Source: Astrocystis sublimbata (Eukaryota > Ascomycota > Sordariomycetes > Xylariales > Xylariaceae). From it: a stretch of 64,000 bases of DNA. The notes beneath the pieces are model-generated. The model did not search any database, had not been told where the DNA came from, and saw only the letters and a list, made by a program, of their open reading frames with translations. The stretch covers positions 124,001 through 188,000 of the forward strand of contig JAJNNY010000029.1 of assembly GCA_022453515.1 (NCBI GenBank), read 5' to 3'. Every line of letters starts with the position of its first letter. Positions within the stretch are counted from its first letter, which is position 1. This document shows, in pieces, positions 1 through 14,008 of this stretch. Both the position numbers and the translations under genes were made by a program.

Positions 1-706
1 AGCTTGTGCGGCTGAGATAGTAGGCAAGCGATCTGACACGCAATGAGAGACACGCGCTTATACAGTCATTGGCCATGATTGCACTCACGCGTAGAGGTAT
101 AGTCAAAGCTCGACACGTCCTTGCCGTGGATTGAGTCGTATTTGTCCATTGTGTCTCTTGTGACACAGGCTGCCAGACAGAAGGTGTCTACATGATATCT
201 TCAAGAATACTATCTGAATTAGTCTAAGCTGCAAGGGCAGGTGGGGCTTCGTCCTATGTCGTGTGATATAGGTAGGTAGGAAGTATTCAAGTGTGCATCG
301 CATTGGATGTGTCTGCACTGTTCGTGGTGGTGAGGCTACGTACAGCCTGAAGGCGGCGTGTTGGTGTCGACTGGCAGTACTTAGATTTAGGTACCTAGAG
401 GTAGGTCCCTCTTAGTCCAGTAGCAGAGCCCCATACACGTGACGCCTCAGGGCCTGCCTTCCCCGTGGTAGGTACTGCATGTACCTACCTGTACTCAATC
501 TCTTGGGGGGCACACTACCCCAAGGCACCAAGGTACCTTTGAGCCCAAAGCCGCTACTCTGAGCATGAGGCTCAAAAGAGCGTGGGGACGCGCCGAACGC
601 TTGTTTTCAGATTAAGATTTGATGACTCGTCTACTGCAATTATTGTATTAATGTGGGCATGTACACAGACTTATATCCAATGCTTGAGTACCCATTCAGG
701 AGGAGA

Positions 707-722
707 TACCTACATGTAGGTA
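707..722. repeat. 16-bp palindrome TACCTACATGTAGGTA, copy 1
   Basis: A perfect palindrome. Identical copies lie at 41733-41748 and 62730-62745, all in intergenic DNA. Confidence 0.85.
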
Positions 723-3700
723 CGAGTAGTGATTGCGCTAGAAATTTTCTAATGCACCTGGGCATTGTGTCAAATTGTGCCAGTCATTGTCGGGACTGTT
801 AGATGCCAACCGCATACTAGATAGGTACTTCTAGTAAACCAGTCTATAACTTAAGTAGCAGTATAATCGGCTGTATACAAGACACCGGTGGAACATGTTC
901 CCCACACGTATGGATCTTCTCGCGACGCGAGACAAGTCCCAGAGTCTAGTGTACTTGGAATGGCACCCTGGACAACAATGTCGACAGTCAGATAAATACC
1001 AACAAAAGCCGAGCCAAGGCGAGGGTCGAGTCGCCGCATGTATCCATTCGATATTGAAATAACTACCTGCCTCGGTACCTAGCTGAGTGTAGTGATAAAT
1101 GAGGTGGGTACCTACCTGAATTGCTCATTACGAAGAAGCAATGCCATTCGTGTCCTAGATTTATTGGCCATGGTGCGCAAAGGCTATGTACGAATCTCAG
1201 GGAGACAAGTACGTAGCATTCTTACACTAAGTGTGAATCGATTTCTCCATGGGGTTATAGAGGAGAACTCCAAGGTCGATAAAGCACGTGTTTGGCAGCA
1301 GCAAACCGTGAAAAAGGGACAAGCAAGCGGCTCTTGTACCATTGAACCGGATACGCACGAGCTTGTGGCATCTAGGCCTATGTAGGTCACTCCAGGCGTC
1401 GATGAGAGAGTTCCTTATCATTAGCTAACGATTTGGCTGTCTAGCGCCCCCCGACCCCCATTTTAGCCTCATGGACTAAAGGATACCAAAGGGTGAGCGG
1501 CCCGAATGAGCTCTGCTGGAACAAACAGTACGCCAATGGCCAAAGTGGAATTCACCGAGTGCCGGGCCGTTTAAAGATTCACCGGCTCTACGAACGGTAC
1601 CCATAGACCTAGATTTTGGTTGCGAGCGGGGAGGATGTGAGGTATGGTGTTGCGATGCATATGCCATACTACCACGGATCTTATACTATTACTCGCCTCT
1701 ATGGTAACTGCCATCCGAAGCCCGAAGCTGTGAGGAAGTGGCTGTTTTGCAGCATTTTCATTTTTCGACTTGTAGTTAGTAATGTACAGTAAGAATGGGA
1801 GATGCACGCTACACCAGCAGATGACGGATCCTTACAGTGCCAGGACTTGTCCACTCGCCATCTTCTCCGTTTAGCCTCGGGAAACGTCGGCCATCAGGAT
1901 AGCGTATGTCGTCTAGGCGTGGGGAGCCGGTCTGTGCCTCTAATAGGTCCAGGCGGGCTAGGTTGTCAGTCATACCCTTGAAGACCTGGGGCCCCTACAT
2001 GACCGGAATACCACTTAGGAGATCGCAGACAGGGGGCTCGATGCAGGTACGGGATACACTCTGTCAGGATCCAGTTTCAACCGGGTTTCTGTCTTTGCAA
2101 TGCGTATCTCACCAAGCAATGCATAAATTTCATTGGTGTTGGTTGTAGGATGCATTACTTGAATATCCGCTGTTTGCGTTTCCACGATGGCATTCTCACG
2201 ACGGTAACTCGCCCATACTAGGTAGAATGCATGTACTGGACTGGACTGTACATACACGAAGAGGGAAACACCATGATTAAGGCTACGGGGTTGCGAATTA
2301 TTATTTTCTGATCGACGGTTCAGGGCAGCCACCTACCGAACCTACATGTACCGAGCTACCACGGCTATGTGTGGGCTTGAGCTACACACGTACCTGAGCA
2401 TTTACTTCTGTACTGTGTTCACTGAAAGACAGAAAGTATACGGAGTAAGTATTGTTACACCATGTTCGTTTCTCATTGAAGTGCGCTTGCTTCTGTCACC
2501 GCGCCCTATCCTTATCTTCTTGTGTGTTCTTGAGAGGTCATGTGGCCTGCTTCGCACAAGACTTTTCAGACGAAACTGGCAGTCTGAATAAGCCGTGAGG
2601 CCGTAGAGGCATCCTTACATGGATGGTCGCCATTTGTTAAGCCATACTGTAACTAGGTATTTCGTGCTGAAGAGACGTGGGGAGCCAAGAATAAAGAAAC
2701 GACCGGTTGGCCCTAGATGTCTACTCGTAATTCAATTCCTTTACTCAGGAATGATATCTGCCTCTTCATAACGCTATGATGATCAGCTAAACTACGAGAA
2801 GAGATTTACCACGTGCAAGTTCCAACGGTAGTGGATATTTGTAGTTTTGTTCTATTCCTTCTACTTGGGTTGAGTTGCGAATCACTGACTCGCACCTGTC
2901 CGCTCAAGAAGTATTCGTTCGTATGTAGAACAAGTGGCCTGGCCAACGCAGAGGATTTTTTTTTGCTGGTCAAAAAACTGTCGGGACTGTGTGGGAAGAG
3001 TTGATTCTCACATACTATGTTACTTTAGGCGCCTTCTTGGCCCCCTTTCTCTTGGCTTGCTTGGTACACCAGTGTGAGGTGTGTGGGGAATCTAGCTCAA
3101 TCATCGTGATGTAATTTCATAGGCATCAGTACATAAACATTCATTAAAGCGTATGCACCCACAAAACCATATGAGAAACAACCATGGCTGGATGTATTAC
3201 ATTTGAGCACATTACGCCAACTAAAGGATCTTCTGACTGATACAACGGGCCACCAGCATGCCCTTCGTGTTGATCACTTTGTACTTCCGCAGTCAAAACT
3301 GAGCCTTTCTTATACCCACCTCAAGCTCTTTTGCAAGATCAATCAGGTAGACATACCTGCTCGCCTGTGTAAACATCTGATTACACGTTACTTGTTCTGG
3401 CTGGATATTTCGAAATCAAACTCTTACGTATGGGGTACTCTTAACGTCATTGTCTCGAGACCCCCAAATATCAAAACTATATGCTTAGGACCCACTGCAT
3501 TCGGCACTATTCTCATCAAGGCTCGACAAGTTGCGACATCGCCATCGAACAGCTGTATGCGTCAAGAGTTGTGTTTAAATTGTACACGAGCAACTTCAAA
3601 TGGGGTCATGTAGGCGTAACGATAAGCAATGGACGACCTACCTAATATCTACATAGGGGTTGTTATGAAAGTGCGAGAAGAAGCTCCCTCTCGCTTATTC

Positions 3701-6438
3701 CACGATGGTGTTATGCCGATCCTATAAGCTGTAGCTTCAAGCCTGGAGCACCTGACTGATTATGGAACTCAAAGCAGGTGGTATGCATGAGTACTACATT
3801 GCCTTAGTCATGGGGTGAGCGTCTTCGTTGTTGAATTTGAGCGTCTCAAGCATCAAGTTGATGCATCGACATCGACATGCAGAGCGAGGCTTGTTTTCGC
3901 GTGCTGATAACCCGCGAGTTTACGGGATTTTACGGGATGCTTCGTCAGCCGAGGACCCCCACGATTTGATGCGAGCTTGGCAAAATTAGCCCCGTGAATA
4001 CTACGCCACACTGTTAGATAAGTGATGAGATCTTTCCCAGGGTTAATGGCGCATATATGATCATGGTACCGCGTCACGCAGTTCTGGGGCAACACTTGCT
4101 ACTTATGCAACGTATTTTGGAAGAGTCCGGAACCGCCCCCATTGGTCTGCGCTCTGAAGAAGATCGAAGCCGGAACACTCTCCGCCTCCCCAAGTTGGTC
4201 AATAACCTCCACCCCGCGGAAAGGGATCAAGCGTATAACTTCGGTGAAGCTTCATGCCAGGTAGCAGCATACCTCGGAGCAATGGAAAGACACCAAAGAC
4301 CTTATCTCGGTCTGAACTTTATCCTGAATCTTACTATCAACAGCTGAATATAACGCTGCCTTAAATAGCGACTATTGAGAGTTGCCATCCAACAAGTTTA
4401 CTGTGCTGAGAATAAACACCATCGGATTGATAAGGATCGCCGGGGGGAGTGAACACATCTGCAAGGCAAGTACCCCAGAGCGAGGTGCTCTAGCTTAAAT
4501 GTGGAGTGTGGGGAGAGCGTCCTAGGCCCCGATGTGGTTGATGAACACGGCGTGGTGTTATCGTTTGACCCCAGATTGTCGCTCGTACCATTCCTTAAGC
4601 AATCATACGAGGCCATGCAAAACGAGGAGATAGAGCTCTCTAGTAGCATCCGGCGGAGTAAAGGAGTCATTTTCACATACTAAAGTCGGGCCTTGTGAGA
4701 ACTTAATCTGCAACTAAAGAATTTCAGGGTAGGAGTCCAGAAACAAGGTAAAACAAAGCCCCGGCGTATCCATCGTGAGTGATACTAGTTGAAGGGGTGA
4801 GTAGGGCTTTCGCTCGGCCAGAAGGAGAAGGAGCTAAATGACGAACCACAGTGTCAGATGCATTCCGTTAGTTGATCTAGCGTGCGCCGCACGTATCAAT
4901 CTGTCGATTTTAGTCCAGATCTCAGCTCTGAACCTGATCCTCTGGTGGACTGGAAAAGACCAGATGGTAGGTGAATAGGTATTCCACCTACTTGCTTTGC
5001 CCAATGAATTGAATCCTGCCGCCAACGTGTCCTTGTCTCGATTAACCCATCCTTATTGATCAGTTGCTTATCTACCTACAGTAGCAGCATCGTGAACTCC
5101 TCTAAAAAGGCGTCATCCGACGGCTAGACCCGACCCAAATGCACGGTTTTGTACCTAAGCACTGCGCAGGGTCAAATGCATAGCATCACCATCACAAGCC
5201 AATTTCCAAACCGGACTACGGAGTTGGGACACATTGTGAGAATCTGTGCATTGTAAGGCCGAGATTCAAGCGAGCAGGCGAGTCGCGTTGTTGTCTTGAT
5301 CGTCGTAAGTTCTTCGTCTCCACAAATAGCGGTGGTGCTACCTACCTACCCAGTACCTAATTCTTGTCGCCCTGTTCTGGTTCACATGAGACTGACTGAA
5401 ATCATACTATACTGTAATGGGCGGTGCCGAAAACCAAACCGGACAAGCACCAAGAAACAAATTATCGTGAAGAGTTGTTGGGTGCCCCCAATTTTTTCCC
5501 TTTCTTATTCAGAATGCAAGTAGTCACATTCAAACAGACGGGAGCGATATGAACATCGCATAGCAGCAACAGATATACGTAAATGTTCTATAGGGGGAAT
5601 GGCAAGGAGTTGGTCCAATGCTGGTGGAAAGGGTGACGGTAATCAAGTCGACAATGTACAATGTGTACGAGTAGATGCTGCTTACTAAATGGGGGTGTAT
5701 TCGTGCTTTATTCTGGCAACCAACTTTTCCCACTCGACAGCCGCATCTGCTAATATTTATGTCATGAGCGAGCTGCGCGGACCCATCGCTAGATTGGAAG
5801 TAGCCAGAGTTAAAGGCTATGCGCATATGTCCTACAATTTCTGCTTGCCGAGCTTGCGTCCCGAATCGTCAACAATGGGTTTCAACAGGGACCGGCCTAT
5901 CTCGCTATCAAACTCTTAATATGTAGGTTGCCTTTGTGCATTGTGCCCTGACTAGGAAGTTTCATGGCCATCGTGTAGGACCGATTTTTGTTTCCCAGTT
6001 ACTCAAGTAGGTGATAAACGCGGAGCCCCAGGCCTAGAGCTGCAAAAGCTCGACAATGCAAAATATGTCACTAACTCGTTCGTTCGTACTGACCTTACCT
6101 AACAATTGACCGCATCTACCAACAGAGTGCTTTGGTTCTCATGGCCACCAGCTTGACTCTGATACCATATTCCTCAAATCCTCCATGTGCACATGTTTGA
6201 GAAAAACAAATAAAGCAATTCCTCAGATTTGATACGTGCGATACACAGTCGACATATATCCTGATCAGGGCGGCGGCAGGGGTCGAGCTAGCGAGCAATC
6301 AATACCCAAGCCGACTCCGACTGTGGTCCAAAGCTAGTAGGTAACAGTGGAAGTGTCCCTGGAGCACTCCTATAGAATGGAAGCGTGACAACGTGTAAGA
6401 ACCTCACGATCTCCGCATTTCTACATTTCCGCTGGTTT

Positions 6439-6463
6439 GGTGTGGTGTGGTGTGGTGTGGTGT
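6439..6463. repeat. (GGTGT)5 minisatellite
   Basis: Five tandem copies of a 5-bp GGTGT unit, followed by a GTGTATGTG tail, about 1.1 kb upstream of the creA start codon. Confidence 0.9.
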
Positions 6464-6621
6464 GTATGTGTAGTGAGTGTTGCAGTGATGGAATGATTGC
6501 TTTTGACTTGCGCAAGGCCCCCAAGTCCCTTGAAGCCCTGTTATCCATTCTGGCCACTGACCAGTGCCGGGTCTATTGCCCAGTGATCCATGTGCTGCGG
6601 TACCGGTACGGCCAATGGCTC

Positions 6622-7240
6622 CCCCACACGTAGTGGGGACCCCAGCATGAGAGACTGGAAGGGGGGATGAATGAACGAGGTACTTAGGTACTCTCGGTAC
6701 CTTGGCACGCTTGGGCACCCATGCTGGTGGAGGAAGCGCCAAGTGCAAGGCGAGCCGGGGCAGGGCTCAGGCGGAGACGGACGAGTTACAAATTTGCAGG
6801 TACCTAGATGCACTGTGCCTCTCCCGGTACCCGCCCATGTACAGACCCCCAGCGAGCCCCAGTCGCCCAAGAGCCCAGTCCCCCCAAGAAGAAGGTACGG
6901 GCGATATCATGTAGCGAGGTACCTCCCTATGCGGCCTGAGGCCCTGGCGTGCCGCAGCCAGCTGAACTACTGTACGTCCCCTTCCCCAAGCCCCAAGAAA
7001 GGCTCCCCTTACACCCCAGTATATCCCCGGCAAGGAGGGCGTGCCCGGGTTCCACGTCCCACGCCTTTTTTTCTAGGAGGGCTTGTCAGATCTCTAGGTC
7101 TGACCACCGCCTTCTCGTCCGCCAGACCTTTAAAACTCATCCATACCCCCATCCGCCCGCAGTTGCTCTCCCCTCCCCAAATCTTCAGCCATACATCACA
7201 CCGCAACAGGAAAGAAGACTGAACTCCCGCACTTCCCCAG
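6622..7240. promoter_or_regulatory. cluster of CreA-type SYGGRG sites upstream of creA
   Basis: At least nine matches to the CreA/Cre1 core SYGGRG lie on one strand or the other, at about 6622, 6633, 6640, 6755, 6847, 6857, 7014, 7025 and 7235. Three fall within 24 bp (6622-6645), and two pairs (6847/6857 and 7014/7025) are 10-11 bp apart. CreA/Cre1 is known to bind paired SYGGRG sites. Autoregulation of the gene that follows is therefore plausible, but it is inferred from motif matches only, and the local sequence is GC-rich. Confidence 0.45.
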
Positions 7241-7571
7241 ATTCCAGACGGGGATAACTGCAAACGTTCTCTCTTACCTACACCTCGGTCGGCAACAGCA
7301 ACAGAATACCCACACGGCATTCACTGCCCGTCGCTCTTCCGCCATACAACATTCGCCTGCTATTCCGGAGCGAAGACCATACATATACATATACGATCCA
7401 GAGATCGAATTCATGCGCAGGGCTAGGATCGAGGCTTCGTTGTTCGGTCGATACTCTAATCTTTACACCAGTTGATAACGAGCCAAGTCCGATCCCTACT
7501 ATCACCATCCCGGGATCTGCCACTACCATATCAGGGCAACGGATACTAGCGCCCACTTGGCTGGTGATCAC

Positions 7572-8792
7572 ATGCAACGCTCACAGTCGGCGGTGGATTT
7601 TTCCAACCTGCTGAACCCCGAAGCCACTGCCGCACCGGTCAACACCAACGACGCCCAGCAAGACGTTAACATGGCGTCTGTGAGTGTGATTAGACCTAAT
7701 GGTCCTTTACCTGGTGGGCAACCTGCTGAGGCCGCAAATGAACTGCCCCGGCCGTACAAATGCCCCCTATGTGATAAGGCCTTCCATCGGTTAGAACACC
7801 AAACGAGGCATATCCGTACGCATACAGGCGAGAAACCACATGCCTGCACGTTCCCCGGCTGCACCAAGAAGTTTTCTCGCTCAGACGAGTTGACTAGACA
7901 CTCGAGAATACACAACAACCCGAACTCGAGACGGGGGAACAAGGCTGGCCAAGCCGCGCACCATGGACTTGGCCACCACGCATTGTCGCCTGACTCCATG
8001 ATGCCGCCCCCTACCTCCGCCCGCAATATCAAGTCGGCTCCCACGTCTACTCTTGTGTCGCCCAATGTGTCACCTCCTCATTCTTATTCCGCATTTGCTG
8101 TTCCCCATCACGGCTCTTTGCATCACTACAATAGAGGTATCACCAGCAATAGCCCGCTGTCGGGGTCCAACGGGGAACTGGGCATTCTAGCAAATGCTGC
8201 CCAGCAGTTGGAACACGAGGGCCTCTCCGCCAACAGCTCCAGGCATCACCCGTATTACTCCCATAGCCACCACAACTCACGCAATCATCTTCCATCGCTT
8301 TCGGCTTACCACATGACTCGCACGCATTCGGGCGATGACGGCCGAGACGATCACTATTCGCAGACTGGTCGCCTTGCCAAGCGATCGCGGCCAAATTCGC
8401 CCAACTCAACTGCCCCGTCGTCTCCTACTTTCTCGCATGATTCACTGTCGCCCACGCCTGACCACACACCGCTTGCAACGCCAGCTCATTCGCCTCGACT
8501 GCGCCCCTACGCGGCTATTGAGTTGCCTATCCTCCGAAATTTGACTCTGGGCCACACTCCAGCCCTCGCCCCGATGGAACCACATCTAGAAGGTTCAGGA
8601 TTTCAGTCGGCGCCTCAGCCAACCAGTGGCACTCGGTCTTCGGGTATCTCGCTGACCGATATTATCAGCCGGCCCGACAGGAGTAGGAAACTACCAGTTC
8701 CCAAGGTGGCGGTTCATGACCTACTATCTCACGATTCATTTAATGCTAGTGGTCGAAGCTCAACGACTGGTAGTATTGTTGGGAGCGACTAA
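7572..8792 (+). CDS. creA: carbon catabolite repressor CreA/Cre1 (C2H2 zinc finger)
   Basis: A single uninterrupted exon of 406 codons, close to the roughly 400 residues usual for the family. The ATG at 7572 is chosen because the protein then begins with the conserved [16 protein letters not shown]. Codons just upstream lack an ATG start. Two C2H2 fingers are visible: C64/C67/H80/H84 and C92/C97/H110/H114, joined by the THTGEKPH linker. A His- and Ser/Pro-rich middle follows. Near the C-terminus is the [11 protein letters not shown] block with the following KLPVPK stretch, typical of the CreA repression region. The protein is a nuclear repressor that binds SYGGRG sites and shuts down alternative carbon-use genes when glucose is present. 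It stands alone, with gene-poor DNA on both sides and candidate self-binding sites upstream. Identification is very secure. Confidence 0.97.
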   Translation: MQRSQSAVDFSNLLNPEATAAPVNTNDAQQDVNMASVSVIRPNGPLPGGQPAEAANELPRPYKCPLCDKAFHRLEHQTRHIRTHTGEKPHACTFPGCTKKFSRSDELTRHSRIHNNPNSRRGNKAGQAAHHGLGHHALSPDSMMPPPTSARNIKSAPTSTLVSPNVSPPHSYSAFAVPHHGSLHHYNRGITSNSPLSGSNGELGILANAAQQLEHEGLSANSSRHHPYYSHSHHNSRNHLPSLSAYHMTRTHSGDDGRDDHYSQTGRLAKRSRPNSPNSTAPSSPTFSHDSLSPTPDHTPLATPAHSPRLRPYAAIELPILRNLTLGHTPALAPMEPHLEGSGFQSAPQPTSGTRSSGISLTDIISRPDRSRKLPVPKVAVHDLLSHDSFNASGRSSTTGSIVGSD

Positions 8793-10878
8793 GCTAGGCA
8801 AGACAGCGCATCATGCACAGCGAGGTTGGCCTCGCATGGAGTTACGATACGAATAATGACGACTTGGTCACAGGCATATATAGATTTGTATAGAAGGAGG
8901 AGCGTTTTCATCAGCGGTGTTTGGATGTGTCAATTTTCTCCACTCAAACTCACGACGACTAGCTTCGGCTGTCAATGTCGATGTGTGGAAGGGCGTGGAT
9001 AGATGGGGTTTTTGGGATAAGCAGTGTTTGGGTGTTACGATTATATAGATTCCGGGTTCCTTCGGTGGTTAGACATTGTTGATACAGGCTGGACTTTCAC
9101 ACTGGCGTTTCCGCTCGCGGCGAGATTCGAGGCTGGTCGGCTGGATCTCCCAGGGACAAAATTGCGAATACCATCGTCACTTAATTGCCCTTTGTTTCGT
9201 TCACGATTTCTCAAGCCGACTCTCCCCTTATACTACAATACGAAATCATTTCTCTCCAATAATCGTTATGGTTTCATTTCTGTTCCTATTCTGTGCGCTA
9301 CTTTGAGCAGTTGGTGGAAACATGCTTTCAAGCGGCCTTTGTCATTTAACGAATCTTGTCGGGTATGGATGGCTAATTCCAACCCAGACGAACTAATATC
9401 AATGGGCGACTCCACTCGCCCTCGACAAATCATCTGTCTCCGCAGCTCAACGTGTATGAAGTGACTAGCAGTTAACGCGATCGCTTCTGATAAGCTACCA
9501 CACCGAGCTTGCTGAAGTCTCGTACGCCTCACGCCCAGAACTTGGCAATGACTCAGCTACGGTTGGCAAACTTCACGTACTCTATCGTAGTCTTGGCGAT
9601 TGAGATATGAGGAGCCTCGCCTTAACATCAGTGCAATATTACATTGCCGGTCCCCTCGGTTCAGCCGTGGAGGGCAATGGAATTGTTTTGTGTCTTTATT
9701 CCCACCAACCCGATGCATCGTTTCCGGCCATGCTTGCGATCTATTGTGCGATCTGCGCTGCTGAATTCTGACGTATGCGTCTAGCCGGGTAGTCCCCTGG
9801 GGCCCCGCACTGGGGCGATCTACATTGCGATGCTGAAAGGGAAAGGAGGGCTAGCGAGATTGTGAATCCTAGGTACTTTACCTAGGTAGATAGAGGAGGG
9901 TGGAAGCCTGCCGAGTTGCCTGAAGCCAGCTGTATCAGTAGATTTGCTCTCATCTGCTTATGCGACTAAGCATCAAACCTTCATGGTGATGAGTTGGCGG
10001 TTGGTGACCATGTTGAAGATGATGGTGATGATGGCGTGCAGAGCGCGCCCCAGGCTCCTGCTGTGTTGGATTGGATTCTCTTCGGCCCCAGATTCTAAAA
10101 CCCCCGGACCAGGGTCTGGCCCAGTACGGCGCCATGCCACTTGGCAGCCGACAGCGGCACCATACGCGCACCTGGGCAAACAAACCACTGCGGTGGCCCC
10201 CTTTCAGTTACCACTACCTGCTTACCTAGTACCTATCTTACTTACCTTGCTTCTTCTTGTTTGGGGCCAGGGCAATCTGTACTTATCGTCATGGGGCTGG
10301 CTGGCAGGAATATTCCTTTCCAAAACCGGTGGCTCTTAGTCGTCTGTCTATAATTAGTCCTCATTGTTGGCCGAAAAGATAGAAAACAGTTTTTTTTGAA
10401 CTAAGTAACCTACCTTCCTACATACCTAATAGGTGAGGACAGACAAAGTGTGCACAAACAAAACAAAGCCCGCGCTATCCGCGCATGGCGCTTGTGGTCT
10501 AATGTCACCTGTCTTGTCTTTGTCCTTCCCTTCTCAAGAAAGGAAGAAAGGACTTGGTATTGTGAGCTGTTGACATGTCAGTAGTTCTTTTTCATCTGGA
10601 TTTTTTAACCTGGTGTTTATTACTATACATGGTGGTTCCTGGCTGCCCACCGCCTTACGTGTGCCGGACATGTATGCTTAATATCAGTATGCCGGTGTAT
10701 AGCGCGTTGGCACCGGTATGGTGTGGTATGGTATGTGTGACAATAATAAGCCGTCCTCCTCCGCCTGGCTGGTTGGTTGTTCCGGCACACACCCACACCC
10801 ACAAGTATGAATGTACGGAGTATGGATTGAGTAGTTAATATTATAAATATGTGTATAAATGAAATATGCGTACGACTG

Positions 10879-10882
<4 letters not shown>

Positions 10883-10919
<37 letters not shown>
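10883..10919. repeat. (GA)n microsatellite
   Basis: About 37 bp of uninterrupted GA dinucleotides, lying 18 bp left of an ACC repeat. Confidence 0.95.
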
Positions 10920-10921
<2 letters not shown>

Positions 10922-10937
10922 GTGCCGACCTTCCTTG

Positions 10938-10961
10938 ACCACCACCACCACCACCACCACC
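10938..10961. repeat. (ACC)8 microsatellite
   Basis: Eight perfect ACC units right beside the GA repeat. Reading frames through this pair give long Leu-Ser and Trp or Val runs that are artefacts of the repeats. Confidence 0.95.
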
Positions 10962-13900
10962 GCACCTTTGTCATGTAAGTGACAGAAGTGATACCTGTCT
11001 TCTGCGTAAACTGGTACATATAACCCCGGCGTTGTCGTCACCATCCGTGCCACAACGACGAGCGGCCGGCGGGGGCCGGCAATGCAAGCCCATTTTTAGT
11101 AGAATACCTCCTACTTGAAGGATCGATCTTTAGTTGAGGTAGGTTGGTAGGTAGTAGCGGACCCCAACGAGGCGACGGTATCGGACGTTCACCGCCATGG
11201 GTTTTTTTTTCTGCACCTACATACATTACATGCCACACGCAGCACGTAAGCAGAGCAGAAGGGATGAGTGGTGAACAGATCTCAGGCTGACCTCGCGTTC
11301 AGGCCCGGGCGTTGCCGAAACAAGCGTAAGGTTATGTTTTATGTTACACATGGAATGAGGCGGTGGGCAGCGAAATTGATAAAAGTTTTTTTCACGCTGA
11401 TGGCTTACGTACTTGCATTCAAGACATACGAGCGAACGGGAGCATGTAATGCATGCATGAATTCTGATATTTATTTACCTTAGTGTGAGGGTCCATCCTA
11501 TCAAGAGTTTTGCGCAGATGCTCTTCCGTGGACGGTTCGGTCTTGGGAGCAACCTAACCCACTTTCCAGTCTGGCCAAGAACTGTCCAAGGCCAGTTTGG
11601 TTCTCACAAGACCAGCTGGAATTCTCGACGGTCTGTTGTGTACAATAATGGGCTGTACATGAACAGCAGTGCTAGGCTGTCTGGTGCGCATGCTAATATG
11701 TGTGGGAGCATTTTAGTCACAAATCGCGACATGGGTCCGAAGTCACGATGACGCTGACGTGATGCCTTCTTTTTTTTTCGCGGGGGGGGGCTTCTTGGGG
11801 GTTACGGTCAGTAGTATGTACAGATAGGGATATAGGTACTTATTTCGTAGCAATCCATCCTTATGAAATCTACATGTACCTAACCTACCACGAACCAGGG
11901 ACGTTGCGTCACTCGGGGACCCCACGTTCGTCTGTTTCAGCTGACTCTTAGGACCTGATTGTGTGTCGCGTGCTGCGCTCGTAGCTCGACGAAGGAGGGT
12001 CTCGGAGAGTGAAGGTGTGGTCACACAGAAGGACAGAAAGCCCTAGAAAAGGAAATGAGGATGTTTTATGGCTGGCGCCCATACGACGACGATCTGACCT
12101 GAGCAATTAATAGCACACTAGCGTGGACAATGCGATACTTAGTAGATAGGAACTCTAGGCAGGTACCTATATATGAGAGATAAAGCGATGCTTATTAGTT
12201 TGTCACATGTCTTCATCGTGATGCCCAGTTGGCTGTCGAGAGATAGGGGAAGTCCATACAGCTGAATTTCAAATTTCATTCACCATGCATTGCATTGGTT
12301 TAGATACCCGCGTATCGAGATGACAAGGAACCTCGAGCGTCGGTTCGAGGGCACGCAAACAATGGGCGATAAGGTTCCTTTACGCTTTAGGAAGGATGTG
12401 TGGCCGGAAGCATGACGATGTTATACTTTGGGGCGTTCGTGCCGCCCACAGCGCGTGCTGGGGAAAGAGTGGGAGGGAGAAGTTGGGTGCGGGGACTCCA
12501 GGTACCAAGCGGTCCAACTTGGGCCAAGTGCTAAGTGCCTACGTTAGGTGCTTCTTTAATCGTGCGTTGAGGTGCCAGGTGTACGGAGTAGCAGGTGTGG
12601 TGTAACAGGTATTCGCGGGGAGCACCGGAAATCTTGCTGATCGACTGGTTACATGCCTTAGCGGCCGAGGGAAGCAGAGGAGCGCAGCGCGCGAGGCGTG
12701 CGCTACGGCACGCATCTTGGATATCCCTGGCAGCGCCTGACAAGCCCTGACCTGGCGACTGGCATGCCTGGAAGCCCGAGGAGGCCCTGCCGAGCCTGCC
12801 TCTACAGGGTGTTTGCTCCCCACGCGAAACCAGATAAGGACAAGAAAATCTTGCAAAAGCGGGTAGCGATAATGCCGACGACCATTTTCAAAGTACACCG
12901 TCCGAGCCATCTTGGACTTACGGAGTAGACTGAGCACGTTACCTGTGACTAGCACAGCAGCGGGGGTAACGTGCCAGCGGCTACAGATGCCCTGAACGGC
13001 AATCCGAGATGGCATAGCCTGTGACCGTCACCCGAGTCATGGCCGAGGTCACATCAGATTGTTCCCTCCACCCTATCCAGACCCCAGACAAACAGACCTA
13101 GAGGCTGGCGGGGAGGAGGAGTTCAGAGATAAGGCGAGCCCAGACCAGGTCCGCCTGATCCGCCATCCGTCACGAGAGTTCCCATCGCGGCTTTGCGGCT
13201 TTGGCAACGGAAATGAAACGAGGCTTGCTGGGCTTGAGCTGTGCTGCACCGTTCCAGGGGGCCAGCGGTGGGAAATCTCGTGTTTGTGCTCCTGATGCCG
13301 CATTGTGTTCCTGATGCCCGCAGCGCGGTTGGTGGTTCGTTGGGTGCCGCTGGCCTGACACCCTGAATGATGTGCAGCTTCGTAGCGCACTCGCACTCCA
13401 ACCGGGCGATTGCAGACGCGAGCAAGATATGCCATATGCAGTAAATCCTGCTGCCTGGCCTGGCCTGGCCTGTGTCTATTTGCGATTTGTCCGGGGGCGG
13501 TTCCTGGACGTACAGTCGCATTGGGATTTCGCTGTGGATTTTGTCCCCCTTTCTAGTCAGCTCACATCTACGAGTAAGTACATACTTAGACTCTGGCCCA
13601 CAATCGCCTGATTATGCCGCGTCTTCGCAATGATCCAGATACCACATTGCCTTCAATAAGAGAAATTCTGGCTTCGGTGAAATCTGCTGTGTCTTTCACT
13701 GCAGCTGATGTAGTTGCAGGTGTTCTACTGTAGGTAAGTAGAGTGTGAGGTAGGTAGGTACATGTACTTGGTGGTTGATGTCCCCAGCACAGGACACAAA
13801 CAGTATAAAACATCAGAACTTCAAGGTAACTCCATACTCGTAGTCCTGGACAGGTACCTGCCCGCCTAGTGGTGTCACACAGTTATTAGTGCACAGTAGC

Positions 13901-13975
13901 TCAATAGGCGGGCGGGTGTATCCGAAGGATACCTAGGTAAGTCCCTAGCCAGGAAAGGCCCCTGAGAACAGCTAA

Positions 13976-14008
13976 GCCACCCGAGCCACCCGAGCCACCC
14001 GAGCCACC
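13976..14008. repeat. 9-bp tandem repeat GCCACCCGA, about 3.7 copies
   Basis: Three full copies of GCCACCCGA and a shortened fourth (GCCACCGA) run head to tail in otherwise unremarkable intergenic DNA. Confidence 0.9.

Larger units (their letters stand above)
1..6600. other. gene-poor intergenic region
   Basis: No frame in these 6.6 kb gives a recognisable protein. The open frames are all under about 140 codons, overlap on both strands and lack family motifs. Scattered short ACCTA/TAGGT motifs occur, including a 16-bp palindrome at 707-722. A GGTGT tandem repeat lies near the right end. No tRNA or transposon termini were seen. Confidence 0.6.

Noticed and set aside
6671..7257. overlapping frames of up to 183 codons upstream of creA
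   Set aside because: Pro/Ser/Arg-rich and without motifs, they overlap on both strands in GC-rich promoter and leader DNA.
10684..11053. minus-strand frames with Leu-Ser and poly-Trp/Val runs
   Set aside because: The runs come entirely from the GA and ACC microsatellites.
12539..13521. minus-strand frames of 120-158 codons
   Set aside because: No conserved motif, no splice partners, and frames of similar length on both strands point to local GC richness.
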